Assembly (NCBI GenBank): GCA_963732095.1
Contig: CAVSZA010000054.1
Coordinates: 62,001-126,000, forward strand
Source: AP-15 sp963732095
GTDB lineage: Bacteria > Pseudomonadota > Alphaproteobacteria > ATCC43930 > CGMCC-115725
Length of the DNA stretch: 64,000 bases
Direction of reading: 5' to 3'
Shown: positions 1 to 7,499 of the stretch, piece after piece
Layout: each line of letters begins with the position of its first letter
How positions within the stretch are numbered: position 1 is the first letter of the stretch
Made by a program: the position numbers and the translations under genes
The notes under the pieces: generated by a model
Told to the model about the DNA's origin: nothing
What the model saw: the letters and a program-made list of their open reading frames with translations, nothing else
Database searches by the model: none

Positions 1-468
1 ATGGACTCGGGCGCCAACGCGTCGGTCCTACCGATTTTGAGCGTCGCGAGCCTTGTCGGATTTGGCGCGGTGGTCGCCGCATTACCGGCATTCGCCATCG
101 TGCGCGAGTGGGTGCTGTCGATCGGAGGAGGCCCTCTCGTCTCGCTGGCCGTTGCGACCAATTTGCTCTCCGCTCTGACCGGATCCGCCTCGGGCGGTCT
201 GACGATTGCGCTCGACGCGCTGGGCGGGACCTATATGCGCCTGGCGGCGGCGCACGGCATCGATCCAGCCCTATTGCATCGCATCGCAGTGATCAGCGCC
301 GGCACGCTCGACAGCCTGCCACAGAACGGTGCGGTGGTGACCTTGCTAGCGGTGTGCGGTTCGACCCATCGCGAGAGCTATTTCGACATTGTGATGACCG
401 TCATCGTCGGCCCGATTATTGCGCTCGTCGCAGTAATCGCTCTGGGTTCCACGTTCGGTTCGTTCTGA
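1..468 (+). CDS. GntP-family permease, C-terminal part (partial)
   Basis: Carboxyl end of an integral-membrane carrier of the gluconate:H+ symporter (GntP) type. The 155 visible residues are almost entirely hydrophobic helices. They contain LLSALTGSASGG and SAGTLDSLPQNGAVV, which I recognise as the conserved Ser/Gly/Asn-rich loops of this family. Family members are about 430-460 residues, so roughly two thirds of the gene lies before the window and the ATG at position 1 is probably internal. Substrate is not deducible; hydroxy acids or sugar acids are usual. It ends 88 bp before the next gene and shows no lesion. Confidence 0.8.
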   Translation: MDSGANASVLPILSVASLVGFGAVVAALPAFAIVREWVLSIGGGPLVSLAVATNLLSALTGSASGGLTIALDALGGTYMRLAAAHGIDPALLHRIAVISAGTLDSLPQNGAVVTLLAVCGSTHRESYFDIVMTVIVGPIIALVAVIALGSTFGSF

Positions 469-556
469 GATTGCGGACCGGGTTTATGATAATGGGCGCT
501 TGTTATCGTTCGCTGATCGGAGATCGTTTCTCTACCGTCTGAGGGGAAAGGCAGTC

Positions 557-946
557 ATGACATTCAAAGTATGGACCGTCGCGGCGGGGCTGGTATTTCT
601 CGCTCCTGATACACCGCATGCCGCCACGGAAGCGAATTTCGGCGCCGCCACCACCGCCGACTTGGTCAACCTTTGCACCGCGGCGCCCGACAACGCGATC
701 GGAACGGCGGCCGTAAATTTCTGCGAGGGCTTTGCACAGGGTGCGGTCTTGGTGGAAATGCAGAACATGGCTGCATTCCGCGGACCAAAGCTGTTCTGTT
801 TGCCGAACCCTCCGCCCTCTCGCGACCAGGCCCTGGGCGAGTTTGTCAACTGGGCACGCGCGTCGCCGGATCGCATGACAACCACGTCTACCGACGGGTT
901 GTTTCGGTTCCTGAGCGAACGATACCCCTGTCCGCAATCGCGCTGA
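557..946 (+). CDS. Small exported Rap1a/Tai-like protein
   Basis: A 129-residue protein with an N-terminal signal peptide (hydrophobic stretch ending near HAA at about residue 25). The mature part has the spaced pattern of the Rap1a/Tai immunity domain: DLVNLCTA, then NFCEGFAQGAV, then FCLP, and a C-terminal F..ERYPC, so four conserved cysteines that probably form two disulfides. I chose ATG 557 because a GAGGGGAAAGG Shine-Dalgarno lies just upstream; longer reading frames lack one. Family members are periplasmic proteins, some inhibiting type VI peptidoglycan amidases, but no type VI genes are nearby. Role here is unknown. Confidence 0.65.
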   Translation: MTFKVWTVAAGLVFLAPDTPHAATEANFGAATTADLVNLCTAAPDNAIGTAAVNFCEGFAQGAVLVEMQNMAAFRGPKLFCLPNPPPSRDQALGEFVNWARASPDRMTTTSTDGLFRFLSERYPCPQSR

Positions 947-967
947 TCAACCGCTGTGGGGAACGCC

Positions 968-1252
968 ATGAAAAGGTTACTGCTGCTCGCGGCCCTCGCT
1001 GTGCCGCTGGCTGCCTGCGCTGATATGACGCCGACCCAGCAGCGGGCGCTGACCGGCACCGCTGCGGGCGCCGGCGTCGGGGCCGTCTTCGGCGCTATCG
1101 GCGGGAATGCCGGGCTCGGTGCGGCCGCCGGCGCAGGCGCAGGGCTGGTCGGCGGCCTTCTCGTCGATCGCTCCCGGCAGGCCCAGGACAGAGCCTTCCA
1201 AGAGGGCTACTCGGCCGGGCGCCGGGGCGTTCCGCCGACGCCGCCCCAATGA
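968..1252 (+). CDS. Small glycine-zipper lipoprotein
   Basis: 94 residues. The start MKRLLLLAALAVPLAAC is a lipoprotein signal with lipobox LAAC (Cys17), so the protein should be lipid-anchored in the envelope. Residues about 30-65 are a glycine zipper (GTAAGAGVGAVFGAIGG and AAAGAGAGLVGG), as in small outer-membrane lipoproteins of the YMGG/SlyB type. The tail is polar with RAFQEGYSAGRRG. It starts 21 bp after the Rap1a-like gene and probably shares its transcript. Specific function unknown. Confidence 0.7.
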   Translation: MKRLLLLAALAVPLAACADMTPTQQRALTGTAAGAGVGAVFGAIGGNAGLGAAAGAGAGLVGGLLVDRSRQAQDRAFQEGYSAGRRGVPPTPPQ

Positions 1253-1338
1253 AACGAGCGGCCGCAGGCCGCTCGAACCGCTGGGCCGTCACCATCCTCG
1301 TCAGGCATCAAAAATCGAGGCGTTTACGGACAAAGTCC

Positions 1339-2734
1339 TCACTTGGGCAGCGCATTTTTGTATATCGTGCCATCTTTCATAATGACCAGGAAATTCTTGT
1401 CGGGGTCTTCGACGAGCCTGATATTTTCCAACGGATTGCCATCGACCAGCAGCAGATCCGCAAGTGCGCCCTCTTCCACGACACCAAGCTTGCCGGGATA
1501 GGGATTGATAAAGCCGGAAAGTGCCATCAACTCGCCATTGTCTGCGGTGGCCATTTCGAGCGCTTCGGCGGGGGTATACCAGCGAACCATCTTGGCGAGT
1601 CTGGCAATCCTTGCATCGAACAGGATGTCGCTGCCAAAAGCCGTCTTGACCTTGTACTTCTTCGCCAGCTTGTAGGCATTGTCCGTCCCCGCGAATATTT
1701 CCAATGCCTTCTTCTGGGATTCAGGGCTCAGCCCCGGCACGTCTTCATCATCCAGGAGTGGCTGCAAGCTCCACCAGATACCCTTGTCTGCCAGTAGTTT
1801 GGCGGTGGGTTCATCAATCAAATGTCCATGCTCGATGCATTTGACGCCAGCGGCAACAGCTTGTCGGATCGCCCGGGCCGTATAGGCGTGCACGGTCACA
1901 TAGGTGCCCCAATTGTTGGCGGCCTCGACGGCGGCACGAATCTCCGCTTCGGTGTATTGGATCGATTCGATCGGATTGTGGGGCGAGGCGACGCCACCAC
2001 CCGCCATCAGCTTGATCTGGCTCGCGCCGTTCCTCAACTGCTCCCGCGCGCGCAGGCGCACCTCATCAGGGCTGTCGGCGATGGCGGCGACGCCCTCGAC
2101 CTCGGAGTGGCTCAACGGCCCGCCCAATGTCCGCGGAACCTCAAAGACAAACCGAAAGTCGCCATGGCCCGAGGTTTGCGAGATAAACGCGCCTGACGGA
2201 TAGATGCGCGGACCAAGCATGACGCCTTCGTCGATGGCGCGCTTGAGCCCGAACACCGGACCGCCGAGGTCGCGTATAGTGGTGAAGCCTCTCATCAGAG
2301 TCGCTTCTGCCTGACGCGCCGCCAATAGCTGAAGGTAGGAGGAGTCGGCGGTCATCAGGAGGATCTGCGGCGTCGCTGCCATGAATGCATGCCAATGCGC
2401 GTCAATGAGGCCTGGCATCAGCACGCGCCCGTTCGCCGCAATGACGTGTACATTAGCATTGGTCTCGACGGTGATTGGGTCTACCGATATGCGTTCAATG
2501 ATGTTGCCTTTAACCAGCACATTGGAGGGGAGCCGAGAGCGCGGCGCTCTTACCGTCGAAAATGCGGACGTTCTGAAATAGCGTGTCGCCGTAGGCCAAA
2601 GTAGTGGGAAAAGGTGCCAGACCGGGCGCCTCTAAATCCGCATCACCCTGCCCCAGGCTGGCCTGGCAAAGCCCGACCAAGAGTGCCGCCGACACCAGCG
2701 ATCGACATAGCACGAGTTTCAATTTCCGGAGCAT
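1339..2734 (-). pseudogene. Secreted amidohydrolase (imidazolonepropionase/prolidase-like), frameshifted
   Basis: About 464 codons if repaired. The N-terminal part starts at 2734 with a signal peptide (MLRKLKLVLCRSLVSAALL) and runs to LFQNVRIFDGKSAALSAP. The rest lies one frame over from about 2520 (VLVKGNIIERIS). Removing one base from the G run at 2527-2530 (C run on the coding strand) restores SAPSNVLVKG, so this is a +1 lesion. The body has the metal-dependent hydrolase signatures: LIDAHWHAF, IKLMAGGGV (likely carboxylated Lys), VTVHAYT, CIEHGHL and FGSDILFD. It resembles secreted Xaa-Pro dipeptidase/imidazolonepropionase-like enzymes; substrate unknown. Sequencing error is as likely as true decay. 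Confidence 0.75.
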
Positions 2735-2845
2735 CGTCGACGCGAACGCTGTCCAAGAAACAGGAACCCTGAGGCCCGACGGGAGGAACGATGACGCGAC
2801 TTTAGGCAAGAATGGCGAACGGCACAATGTCGCAGACACTGCTGC

Positions 2846-3303
2846 CTAGGGCCGCTCGTTCGACAGAATGATCGTGCCGGAGGCGGCGAACATGCCGCCG
2901 ACGCCGTGGCAGACCGAGATCGTGGCGCCGGGGATCTGGGCGGGGGCGGTGCCGCGCATCTGGCGCACGCTCTCCTGCGGCGCGTAGATGCCGGAATGCA
3001 GGCAGGAGAGGCCGCCGCCATTGGTGTTGAGCGGCAATTCGCCGCCGGGGGCGGTGTTGCGGTCGGCGATGAAGGCGCCGGCTTCGCCGGGACGAAGCCC
3101 AGATCTTCGAGGCCGTAGATCGGCAGATGCGCGAAGCTTGCCCCTGGCAGCGAACAGGGGGCGTCGTAGATCATCAGATGGTCGACGTCCTTGTGGGTAA
3201 TGCCGGCCTCGGCGAAGGCCTTGGGGCCGGCGATGCGGAAGGCCAGCGAGGAAGTGAAATCCTCCATCTGGCTGAAATGCCCCTCTAAATCAGACCGGTA
3301 CTT
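2846..3303 (-). pseudogene. Thiolase-family C-terminal remnant
   Basis: The minus strand carries the C-terminal third of an SCP2-type thiolase/acetyl-CoA acetyltransferase: DFTSSLAFRIAGPKAFAEAG, DVDHLMIYDA, HLPIYGLEDLGF, then (next frame) GEAGAFIADRNTAPGG, LPLNTNGGGLS, ISVCHGVGGMFAASG. An in-frame stop precedes it at 3304-3306, so the N-terminal two thirds, including the nucleophile Cys, are missing. There is a one-base loss near 3090 and a 24-bp foreign insert at 3136-3159. Three kinds of damage in 450 bp make this a genuine relic, not a read error. Confidence 0.85.
3136..3159. repeat. 24-bp hairpin insert inside the thiolase remnant
   Basis: The expected thiolase motif YDAFAHLPIYG is split after YDA by eight extra codons (PCSLPGAS). 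The insert holds an inverted repeat CCCCTG (3141-3146) / CAGGGG (3155-3160) with an 8-nt loop. On the minus strand, CTGTTC followed by GCCAGGGGCAAGCT matches the inside of the dispersed repeat at 35795-35895 (14 identical bases at 35855-35868). This suggests a fragment of that repeat family landed in the gene. That the bases are an insertion rests on my memory of the family motif. Confidence 0.45.
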
Positions 3304-3556
3304 TCACTGGATCACCGTCACCCCGCGGAAGCAGCTTTCGTGGAATGACCGTGATGATGACTATCGACGTCTCGACAGTCCCACCGAGGCCGAGCATCTG
3401 GACCGGCCCTGTTCGCGGCTGCGGGCGAGCTTTGCGGAAAGCGCGGGCGGCGCTTAGCCCAGCGGCATCGTCAGCCTAGCCGCATTGATCGAGTGCCGAA
3501 CGAGCCCGAGGGCGGGCTGGACCGGCGTCCTCCTCATGAGACGATCCAGGCCTGGG

Positions 3557-3919
3557 TTACGACGTCCACTGCCCTTCGACCCACAACCAGCCGCTAGGCC
3601 CCTGCTCCCAATAATCGGGGATCCAGTTGGCGGTCGGCGACGGGCGCTGGGCATAGTGCCCCTGTACCCAGACATATTCTTGCCCGTTCCAACGCCAGTG
3701 GCCGAATTTCCAGAGGGCATGGGGCGAGGGTGCCGGCGGCGGGATTTCGGCGCGTCTGGGCGGCGGTGGATGCGGGGCGGCGAGCACGGGCGTTCGAGCC
3801 TCGTCCAAAGCGGCGAGCGCCGCCTCTGCGGGCGGGACCGGCGGCGCCGAGCAGGCCGCCAACACGAAGACGCTCGACGCGGCGATGGCAACGACGATCA
3901 TCCGATCGACATGTTGCAT
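3557..3919 (-). CDS. YXWGXW-type lipoprotein
   Basis: 120 residues, starting at 3919 behind a GGGAGGA Shine-Dalgarno. The signal MIVVAIAASSVFVLAACS ends in a lipobox (LAAC), giving an envelope-anchored lipoprotein. A proline-rich linker (residues about 45-65) leads to two aromatic repeats, FGHWRWNGQEYVWVQGHY and IPDYWEQGPSGWLWVEGQW, typical of YXWGXW-repeat proteins. Function of that family is unknown. It stands alone, divergent from the small membrane gene at 4085. Confidence 0.75.
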   Translation of the reverse strand: MQHVDRMIVVAIAASSVFVLAACSAPPVPPAEAALAALDEARTPVLAAPHPPPPRRAEIPPPAPSPHALWKFGHWRWNGQEYVWVQGHYAQRPSPTANWIPDYWEQGPSGWLWVEGQWTS

Positions 3920-4084
3920 TCGATCCTCCCTCTGTTCCTGTGGCGCGGGTTGACCCCGAGCCCTCGTTGCGTACGAATGGTATCCGAACCGGATTACCTT
4001 CGACAAGCTGCGACCGCTTCCAAAAAGCCCTGTGCTATACTTGAGGGGATCGCCCGGCGGGGACGCGACGAGGGGTGCGGCGCG

Positions 4085-4423
4085 ATGCGGACTGAGGGAT
4101 GGCTTTATTGGATGACGGTCGGGTTGTCCGCGGCGGCCGGGGCCCTCGTCATCGCCTACATCATCCTCGTACAAGACAACCGGACGGTGCAGGCGGAGGT
4201 CAACCGTCGGCAACAATTCATCAATCAAAGCATCCAGCTCGGTCGTATCAACGAAGCGCTGATTCGCGCGATCGCCGCAGCCGCGGTGAACAACAAGGAC
4301 GACAAGCTGCGCGATCTGCTGGCCGATAACGGGATCACGATCAATCCGGCGGGAGAGCCGGTGCCGTCGGCAAGCGGTCCGGCCGAAAAAACGGCCCCCG
4401 CAGCAATCGGAAAGACGCCGTGA
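4085..4423 (+). CDS. Small single-pass membrane protein
   Basis: 112 residues. One transmembrane helix near the N terminus (about residues 8-29, YWMTVGLSAAAGALVIAYII) is followed by a polar, probably helical tail (QAEVNRRQQFINQSIQLGRI) and a Pro/Ala-rich end. GAGGGG 12 bases ahead of ATG serves as ribosome site. The stop overlaps the next start by 4 bp, and the partner has the same one-helix-plus-coiled-tail plan, so the two are likely co-translated and may interact. No family recognised. Confidence 0.7.
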   Translation: MRTEGWLYWMTVGLSAAAGALVIAYIILVQDNRTVQAEVNRRQQFINQSIQLGRINEALIRAIAAAAVNNKDDKLRDLLADNGITINPAGEPVPSASGPAEKTAPAAIGKTP

Positions 4424-4731
4424 TGATGACCCGGAGCGGTTCCAGCATTTCGCCGCCAGGGGGATGGTGGCTGCCGGTCGTCATTGTCGCCGCGTCGTTT
4501 TTCGTGCTGATGGCGTTCGAGACGAGCTACACGATCCACGACCGCGACGCGCTGGCGGAACAGCAGCGGTTGCAGGAACCGGCAGTGCAGGAGGCGATCA
4601 AGCTGCGTCAGAAGCTCGAGGCGCTCGCCGGGAAGACCGCGCAACTCGCCGCCGATGGCGACGAGGGCGCCAAGGCGGTCGTCGACCAGATGAAGCGCCA
4701 GGGCATTACGATGTCCCCGCCAAGACAGTAG
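4420..4731 (+). CDS. Small single-pass membrane protein, partner of the preceding gene
   Basis: 103 residues, with its start overlapping the previous stop (ATGA at 4420-4423). One transmembrane helix (about residues 17-34, LPVVIVAASFFVLMAFETSY) precedes an acidic/basic helical segment (EAIKLRQKLEALAGKTAQLA) likely to form a coiled coil. Ends in RQGITMSPPRQ. No enzyme motif. The shared topology with the upstream gene suggests a two-component membrane assembly of unknown role. Confidence 0.7.
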   Translation: MMMTRSGSSISPPGGWWLPVVIVAASFFVLMAFETSYTIHDRDALAEQQRLQEPAVQEAIKLRQKLEALAGKTAQLAADGDEGAKAVVDQMKRQGITMSPPRQ

Positions 4732-4830
4732 GCGGCTCCCGGCCCCCCTGCCCCCGTTGGGGCTTGACAGCGGCCGGCCGGCACGTGGAGATGCCTCTAA
4801 AGCGGAAATGCCCCTGAGGAGGAACCGACC

Positions 4831-6030
4831 ATGCTCGACGGCTATATCTATAACGCGCTGCGCACGCCCTTTGGCCGCCACGCCGGCGCCCTGGCGCGGA
4901 TGCGGCCCGACGACATGCTGGCCGCCGTGGTTTCCGAGGTCGTCAAGCAAAGCCCGTTCGACCCGGAAAAGATCGAGGATGTCGTCGTCGGCTGCGCCAA
5001 TCAGGCGGGCGAGGACAGCCGCTGCGTCGCGCGGCACGCCGGGCTGTTGGCCGGGCTGCCAATCGAGGTCGCCGGCTCGGTATTGCAGCGCAATTGCGGG
5101 AGCGGCCTCAACGCGATCGTCATGGCGGCTCAGGCCGTCACTTGCGGCGAAGGCGAGGTCATGGTCGCCGGCGGCGTCGAGAGCATGAGCCGCGCACCCT
5201 TTGTCATGAACAAGGCGGAGACCCCGTTCAGCCGCGACGGCCGGGTGTTTGATTCGACGATCGGCGCGCGCTTCCCGAACCCGAAAATCGAGCGCCAGTT
5301 CGGCGCCGACACGATGCCCGAGACCGCCGACAATTTGGCGCGCGACTACCAGATCACACGCGAGGCCTGCGATGTGTTCGCCGCGGCCTCGCAGCGGAAA
5401 TACGCCGCCGCCAAGGCCGATGGGTTCTTCGAAGGCGAGATCCTCGCCGTCGAGGTGCCGGGCGGCCGCGCGGGCCCGGTCAAGGTGGCCGAGGACGAGC
5501 ACCCGCGGCCGCAGACCGATCTGGCCGCGCTCGCACGCCTGCGGCCGCTGCAGGAGGGCGGCGTGACGACCGCCGGCAATGCCTCCGGTATCAACGACGG
5601 CGCGGTGGCGATGATCGTCGCCAGCCGCAAGGCTGGCGACACGGCCGGGGCCGAGCCGCTCGCCCGCGTCGTCGCCAGCGGCGTCGCCGGAGTGCCACCG
5701 CGGATCATGGGCATCGGCCCGGTCGAAGCTTCGAAAAAGGCCCTCGCCCGCGCCGGCCTCAGGCTGTCCGACATCGACGTGATCGAGATCAACGAAGCCT
5801 TCGCTGCGCAGGTGCTGTCTTGCCTGCGCGGCCTCGAACTGGCGTTCGACGATAGCCGCGTCAACATGAATGGCGGTGCGATCGCGGTCGGCCACCCGCT
5901 CGGCGCGTCGGGTCCGCGCATCGCGCTGACCGCCGCCCGCCAGTTGCAGCGCACCGGCGGCCGCTACGCGCTCGTCACGATGTGCGTCGGCGTCGGCCAG
6001 GGCATTGCCGCAGTGCTCGAACGGGTCTAA
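4831..6030 (+). CDS. Acetyl-CoA acetyl/acyltransferase (thiolase)
   Basis: 399 residues, full length for a type II thiolase. Nucleophile Cys in NCGSGLNAIVMAAQAV (about residue 91), EINEAFAAQVL, the catalytic His in GHPLGASGPR and the second Cys in MCVGVGQGIA are all present. It condenses or cleaves beta-ketoacyl-CoA in the cytoplasm. Sequence alone does not say whether its main role is acetoacetyl-CoA formation, beta-ketoadipyl-CoA cleavage or fatty-acid oxidation. A GAGGAGGA Shine-Dalgarno precedes ATG. The agmatinase follows 39 bp later and may share the transcript. It is intact, unlike the remnant at 2846. Confidence 0.9.
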   Translation: MLDGYIYNALRTPFGRHAGALARMRPDDMLAAVVSEVVKQSPFDPEKIEDVVVGCANQAGEDSRCVARHAGLLAGLPIEVAGSVLQRNCGSGLNAIVMAAQAVTCGEGEVMVAGGVESMSRAPFVMNKAETPFSRDGRVFDSTIGARFPNPKIERQFGADTMPETADNLARDYQITREACDVFAAASQRKYAAAKADGFFEGEILAVEVPGGRAGPVKVAEDEHPRPQTDLAALARLRPLQEGGVTTAGNASGINDGAVAMIVASRKAGDTAGAEPLARVVASGVAGVPPRIMGIGPVEASKKALARAGLRLSDIDVIEINEAFAAQVLSCLRGLELAFDDSRVNMNGGAIAVGHPLGASGPRIALTAARQLQRTGGRYALVTMCVGVGQGIAAVLERV

Positions 6031-6069
6031 GCACTTCCTCGCGGTCATGGCCTCACCAGATAGGAGGCC

Positions 6070-6969
6070 ATGACATCCATTCCGACCTTTGCCACGCGGC
6101 CGACCTTTCTCGGCCTCGAGCGCTCGAATTCCGACGCCGCGATCTGCGTCGCCGGGATTCCGTTTGATCTCGGTACTTCGAACCGACCGGGGGCGCGGTT
6201 CGGGCCCGCGGCGATCCGCCAGGCGAGCCGGATGCTGGTCGATGGCGACCACCCGGCGTCGTGGGCCGAGATCGAAAAGCTGGATCTCGCCGATATTGGC
6301 GATTTCCGCATCGCGCATGGCGACATCGAGAGCTCGCTCGCCAAGATCGAGGAGCAGGCGGCGGCAATTCGGCACCTCGTCGCGCTCGGCGGCGATCACA
6401 CAATCACGCTCGCCTTGTTGCGCGCGCTCGCTGGCCGCAAGGGCCCGGTCGGGCTAGCGCATTTCGACGGCCATGTCGATACCTGGCCGGAGAGCTTCGG
6501 GCTTATGTTCGGCCATGGCTCTCCGTTTTACCATGCGATCGAGGAGGGGCTGATCGACCCGCACCGCACGATCCAGATCGGCATTCGCTCGCCGTTGTGC
6601 CGCGACATCTTCGATTGGACCGTCGGCAAGGGGGTGACGATCGTCACAGCGGAGGACGTGCACGAGACGGGCCCGCGAGCCGTTGCCGAACGGATCCGAG
6701 CGGTCGTCGGGACCGAGCCGGCATATCTGAGCTTCGACATCGACGCGCTCGACCCTGCCTTCGCGCCGGGAACCGGCACACCCGAGGTTGGGGGGCTGGC
6801 GACTTGGCAGGCGCGGGCGATCCTGCGCCGGCTAGCCGGCCTGGACTTCGCCGGGATGGACGTGGTGGAGGTCTCTCCGCCCTACGATGTCGCCGAGATC
6901 ACCGCACTCGCGGCGGCGACAATGGCCTGGGACTACGTCGCACTGCTCGCGCCACACGCTATGCGATAG
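6070..6969 (+). CDS. speB: Agmatinase / ureohydrolase family
   Basis: 299 residues. Binuclear manganese ligands of the arginase fold are visible: GGDHTITL, HFDGHVDT and SFDIDALDPAFAPGTGTPE. The family usually has HFDAH; here Ala is Gly, a mild change. Expected reaction: agmatine to putrescine and urea; guanidinobutyrase or related activity cannot be excluded. Start ATG 6070 follows GGAGGCC. The next gene downstream is a putrescine-forming decarboxylase, so polyamine supply is the natural context. Confidence 0.85.
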   Translation: MTSIPTFATRPTFLGLERSNSDAAICVAGIPFDLGTSNRPGARFGPAAIRQASRMLVDGDHPASWAEIEKLDLADIGDFRIAHGDIESSLAKIEEQAAAIRHLVALGGDHTITLALLRALAGRKGPVGLAHFDGHVDTWPESFGLMFGHGSPFYHAIEEGLIDPHRTIQIGIRSPLCRDIFDWTVGKGVTIVTAEDVHETGPRAVAERIRAVVGTEPAYLSFDIDALDPAFAPGTGTPEVGGLATWQARAILRRLAGLDFAGMDVVEVSPPYDVAEITALAAATMAWDYVALLAPHAMR

Positions 6970-7003
6970 ACGCGACGCCGCATATTGCCTATATTACGGA
7001 GGT

Positions 7004-7034
7004 AGTCGACCGGCGAGACGTCCGCCGGCCGACT
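7004..7034 (+). terminator. Hairpin after the agmatinase gene
   Basis: A near-perfect 12-bp stem, AGTCGACCGGCG pairing with CGCCGGCCGACT (one mismatch), with a 7-nt loop, 35 bp after the agmatinase stop. There is no U-tract, so it may stall or protect RNA ends rather than act as a full intrinsic terminator. Confidence 0.45.
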
Positions 7035-7105
7035 GCTCCTAGGCCCGGCTAAGGCTGATGACGACGTGTAGGATGCGCCGTCGCCAAACCTTCAACCGGA
7101 GCACC

Positions 7106-7170
7106 AGGAGAAAGGGCATTCCTTTCATGCTCTTTCCTCCGAGAAGGCAGGCCGGCCAGTCCGGCCTGCC
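7106..7170 (+). other. Two tandem hairpins between agmatinase and decarboxylase
   Basis: First hairpin (about 7106-7140): GAAAGGGCAT pairs with ATGCTCTTTC through one G-T wobble. Second (7146-7170): perfect 10-bp stem GGCAGGCCGG / CCGGCCTGCC, loop CCAGT, followed by a weak T-containing tract. Together they could end the upstream transcript. They sit just ahead of the structured decarboxylase leader. No open reading frame explains them. Confidence 0.5.
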
Positions 7171-7199
7171 GCATTTATTGGCCCCCGGGATCCTGAAAA

Positions 7200-7499
7200 T
7201 ATAGAAAAGCCTTGAACTGGCTGGCGTTTTTCCTACTTTAGACGCCGACGCAATCGCACGTGCCTAGAACCCCGTTTCGCAAGGGGTGCTGCTACGACGT
7301 AACGCGTCCTTTTCGGTCGAGCCGGTCACCCGTGGGCCGGTGTCCTTAAGGGACGCGATGCGAAGTCCTCGCACCATCGTCTGACGTCCTCCGGGCGATT
7401 TCGCCCGGCGCGGCGCTTCATCCTGATCGGTCATTCCGCCTCCGGCGCCTTTGGCGCGCGGAGCGGCATGTCGCCTCCTTGGTTTTGGAGGATCGTGCG
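7200..7499 (+). ncRNA. Structured 5' leader of the decarboxylase gene (speF-like motif)
   Basis: About 300 bases without a credible gene, rich in hairpins: GTCCTTAAGGGAC near 7345, a perfect CCGGGCGATTTCGCCCGG at 7391-7408, CGCCTCCGGCGCC with GGCGCGCGGAGCG near 7438-7470, and CTCCTTGGTTTTGGAGG (about 7475-7491) that covers the Shine-Dalgarno. Conserved structured leaders called the speF motif are known ahead of ornithine decarboxylase genes in alphaproteobacteria (established). Assigning this leader to that class is inference from position, structure and lineage. The final hairpin could shut translation by pairing the ribosome site. Confidence 0.6.

Noticed and set aside
557..946. Type VI secretion immunity gene
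   Set aside because: The Rap1a/Tai-like fold alone is insufficient; no effector or type VI components are nearby.
4225..6399. 724-codon open frame antisense to the thiolase and agmatinase
   Set aside because: Arg/Asp/Gly-rich shadow of GC-rich codons with no domain; the plus-strand genes explain the region.
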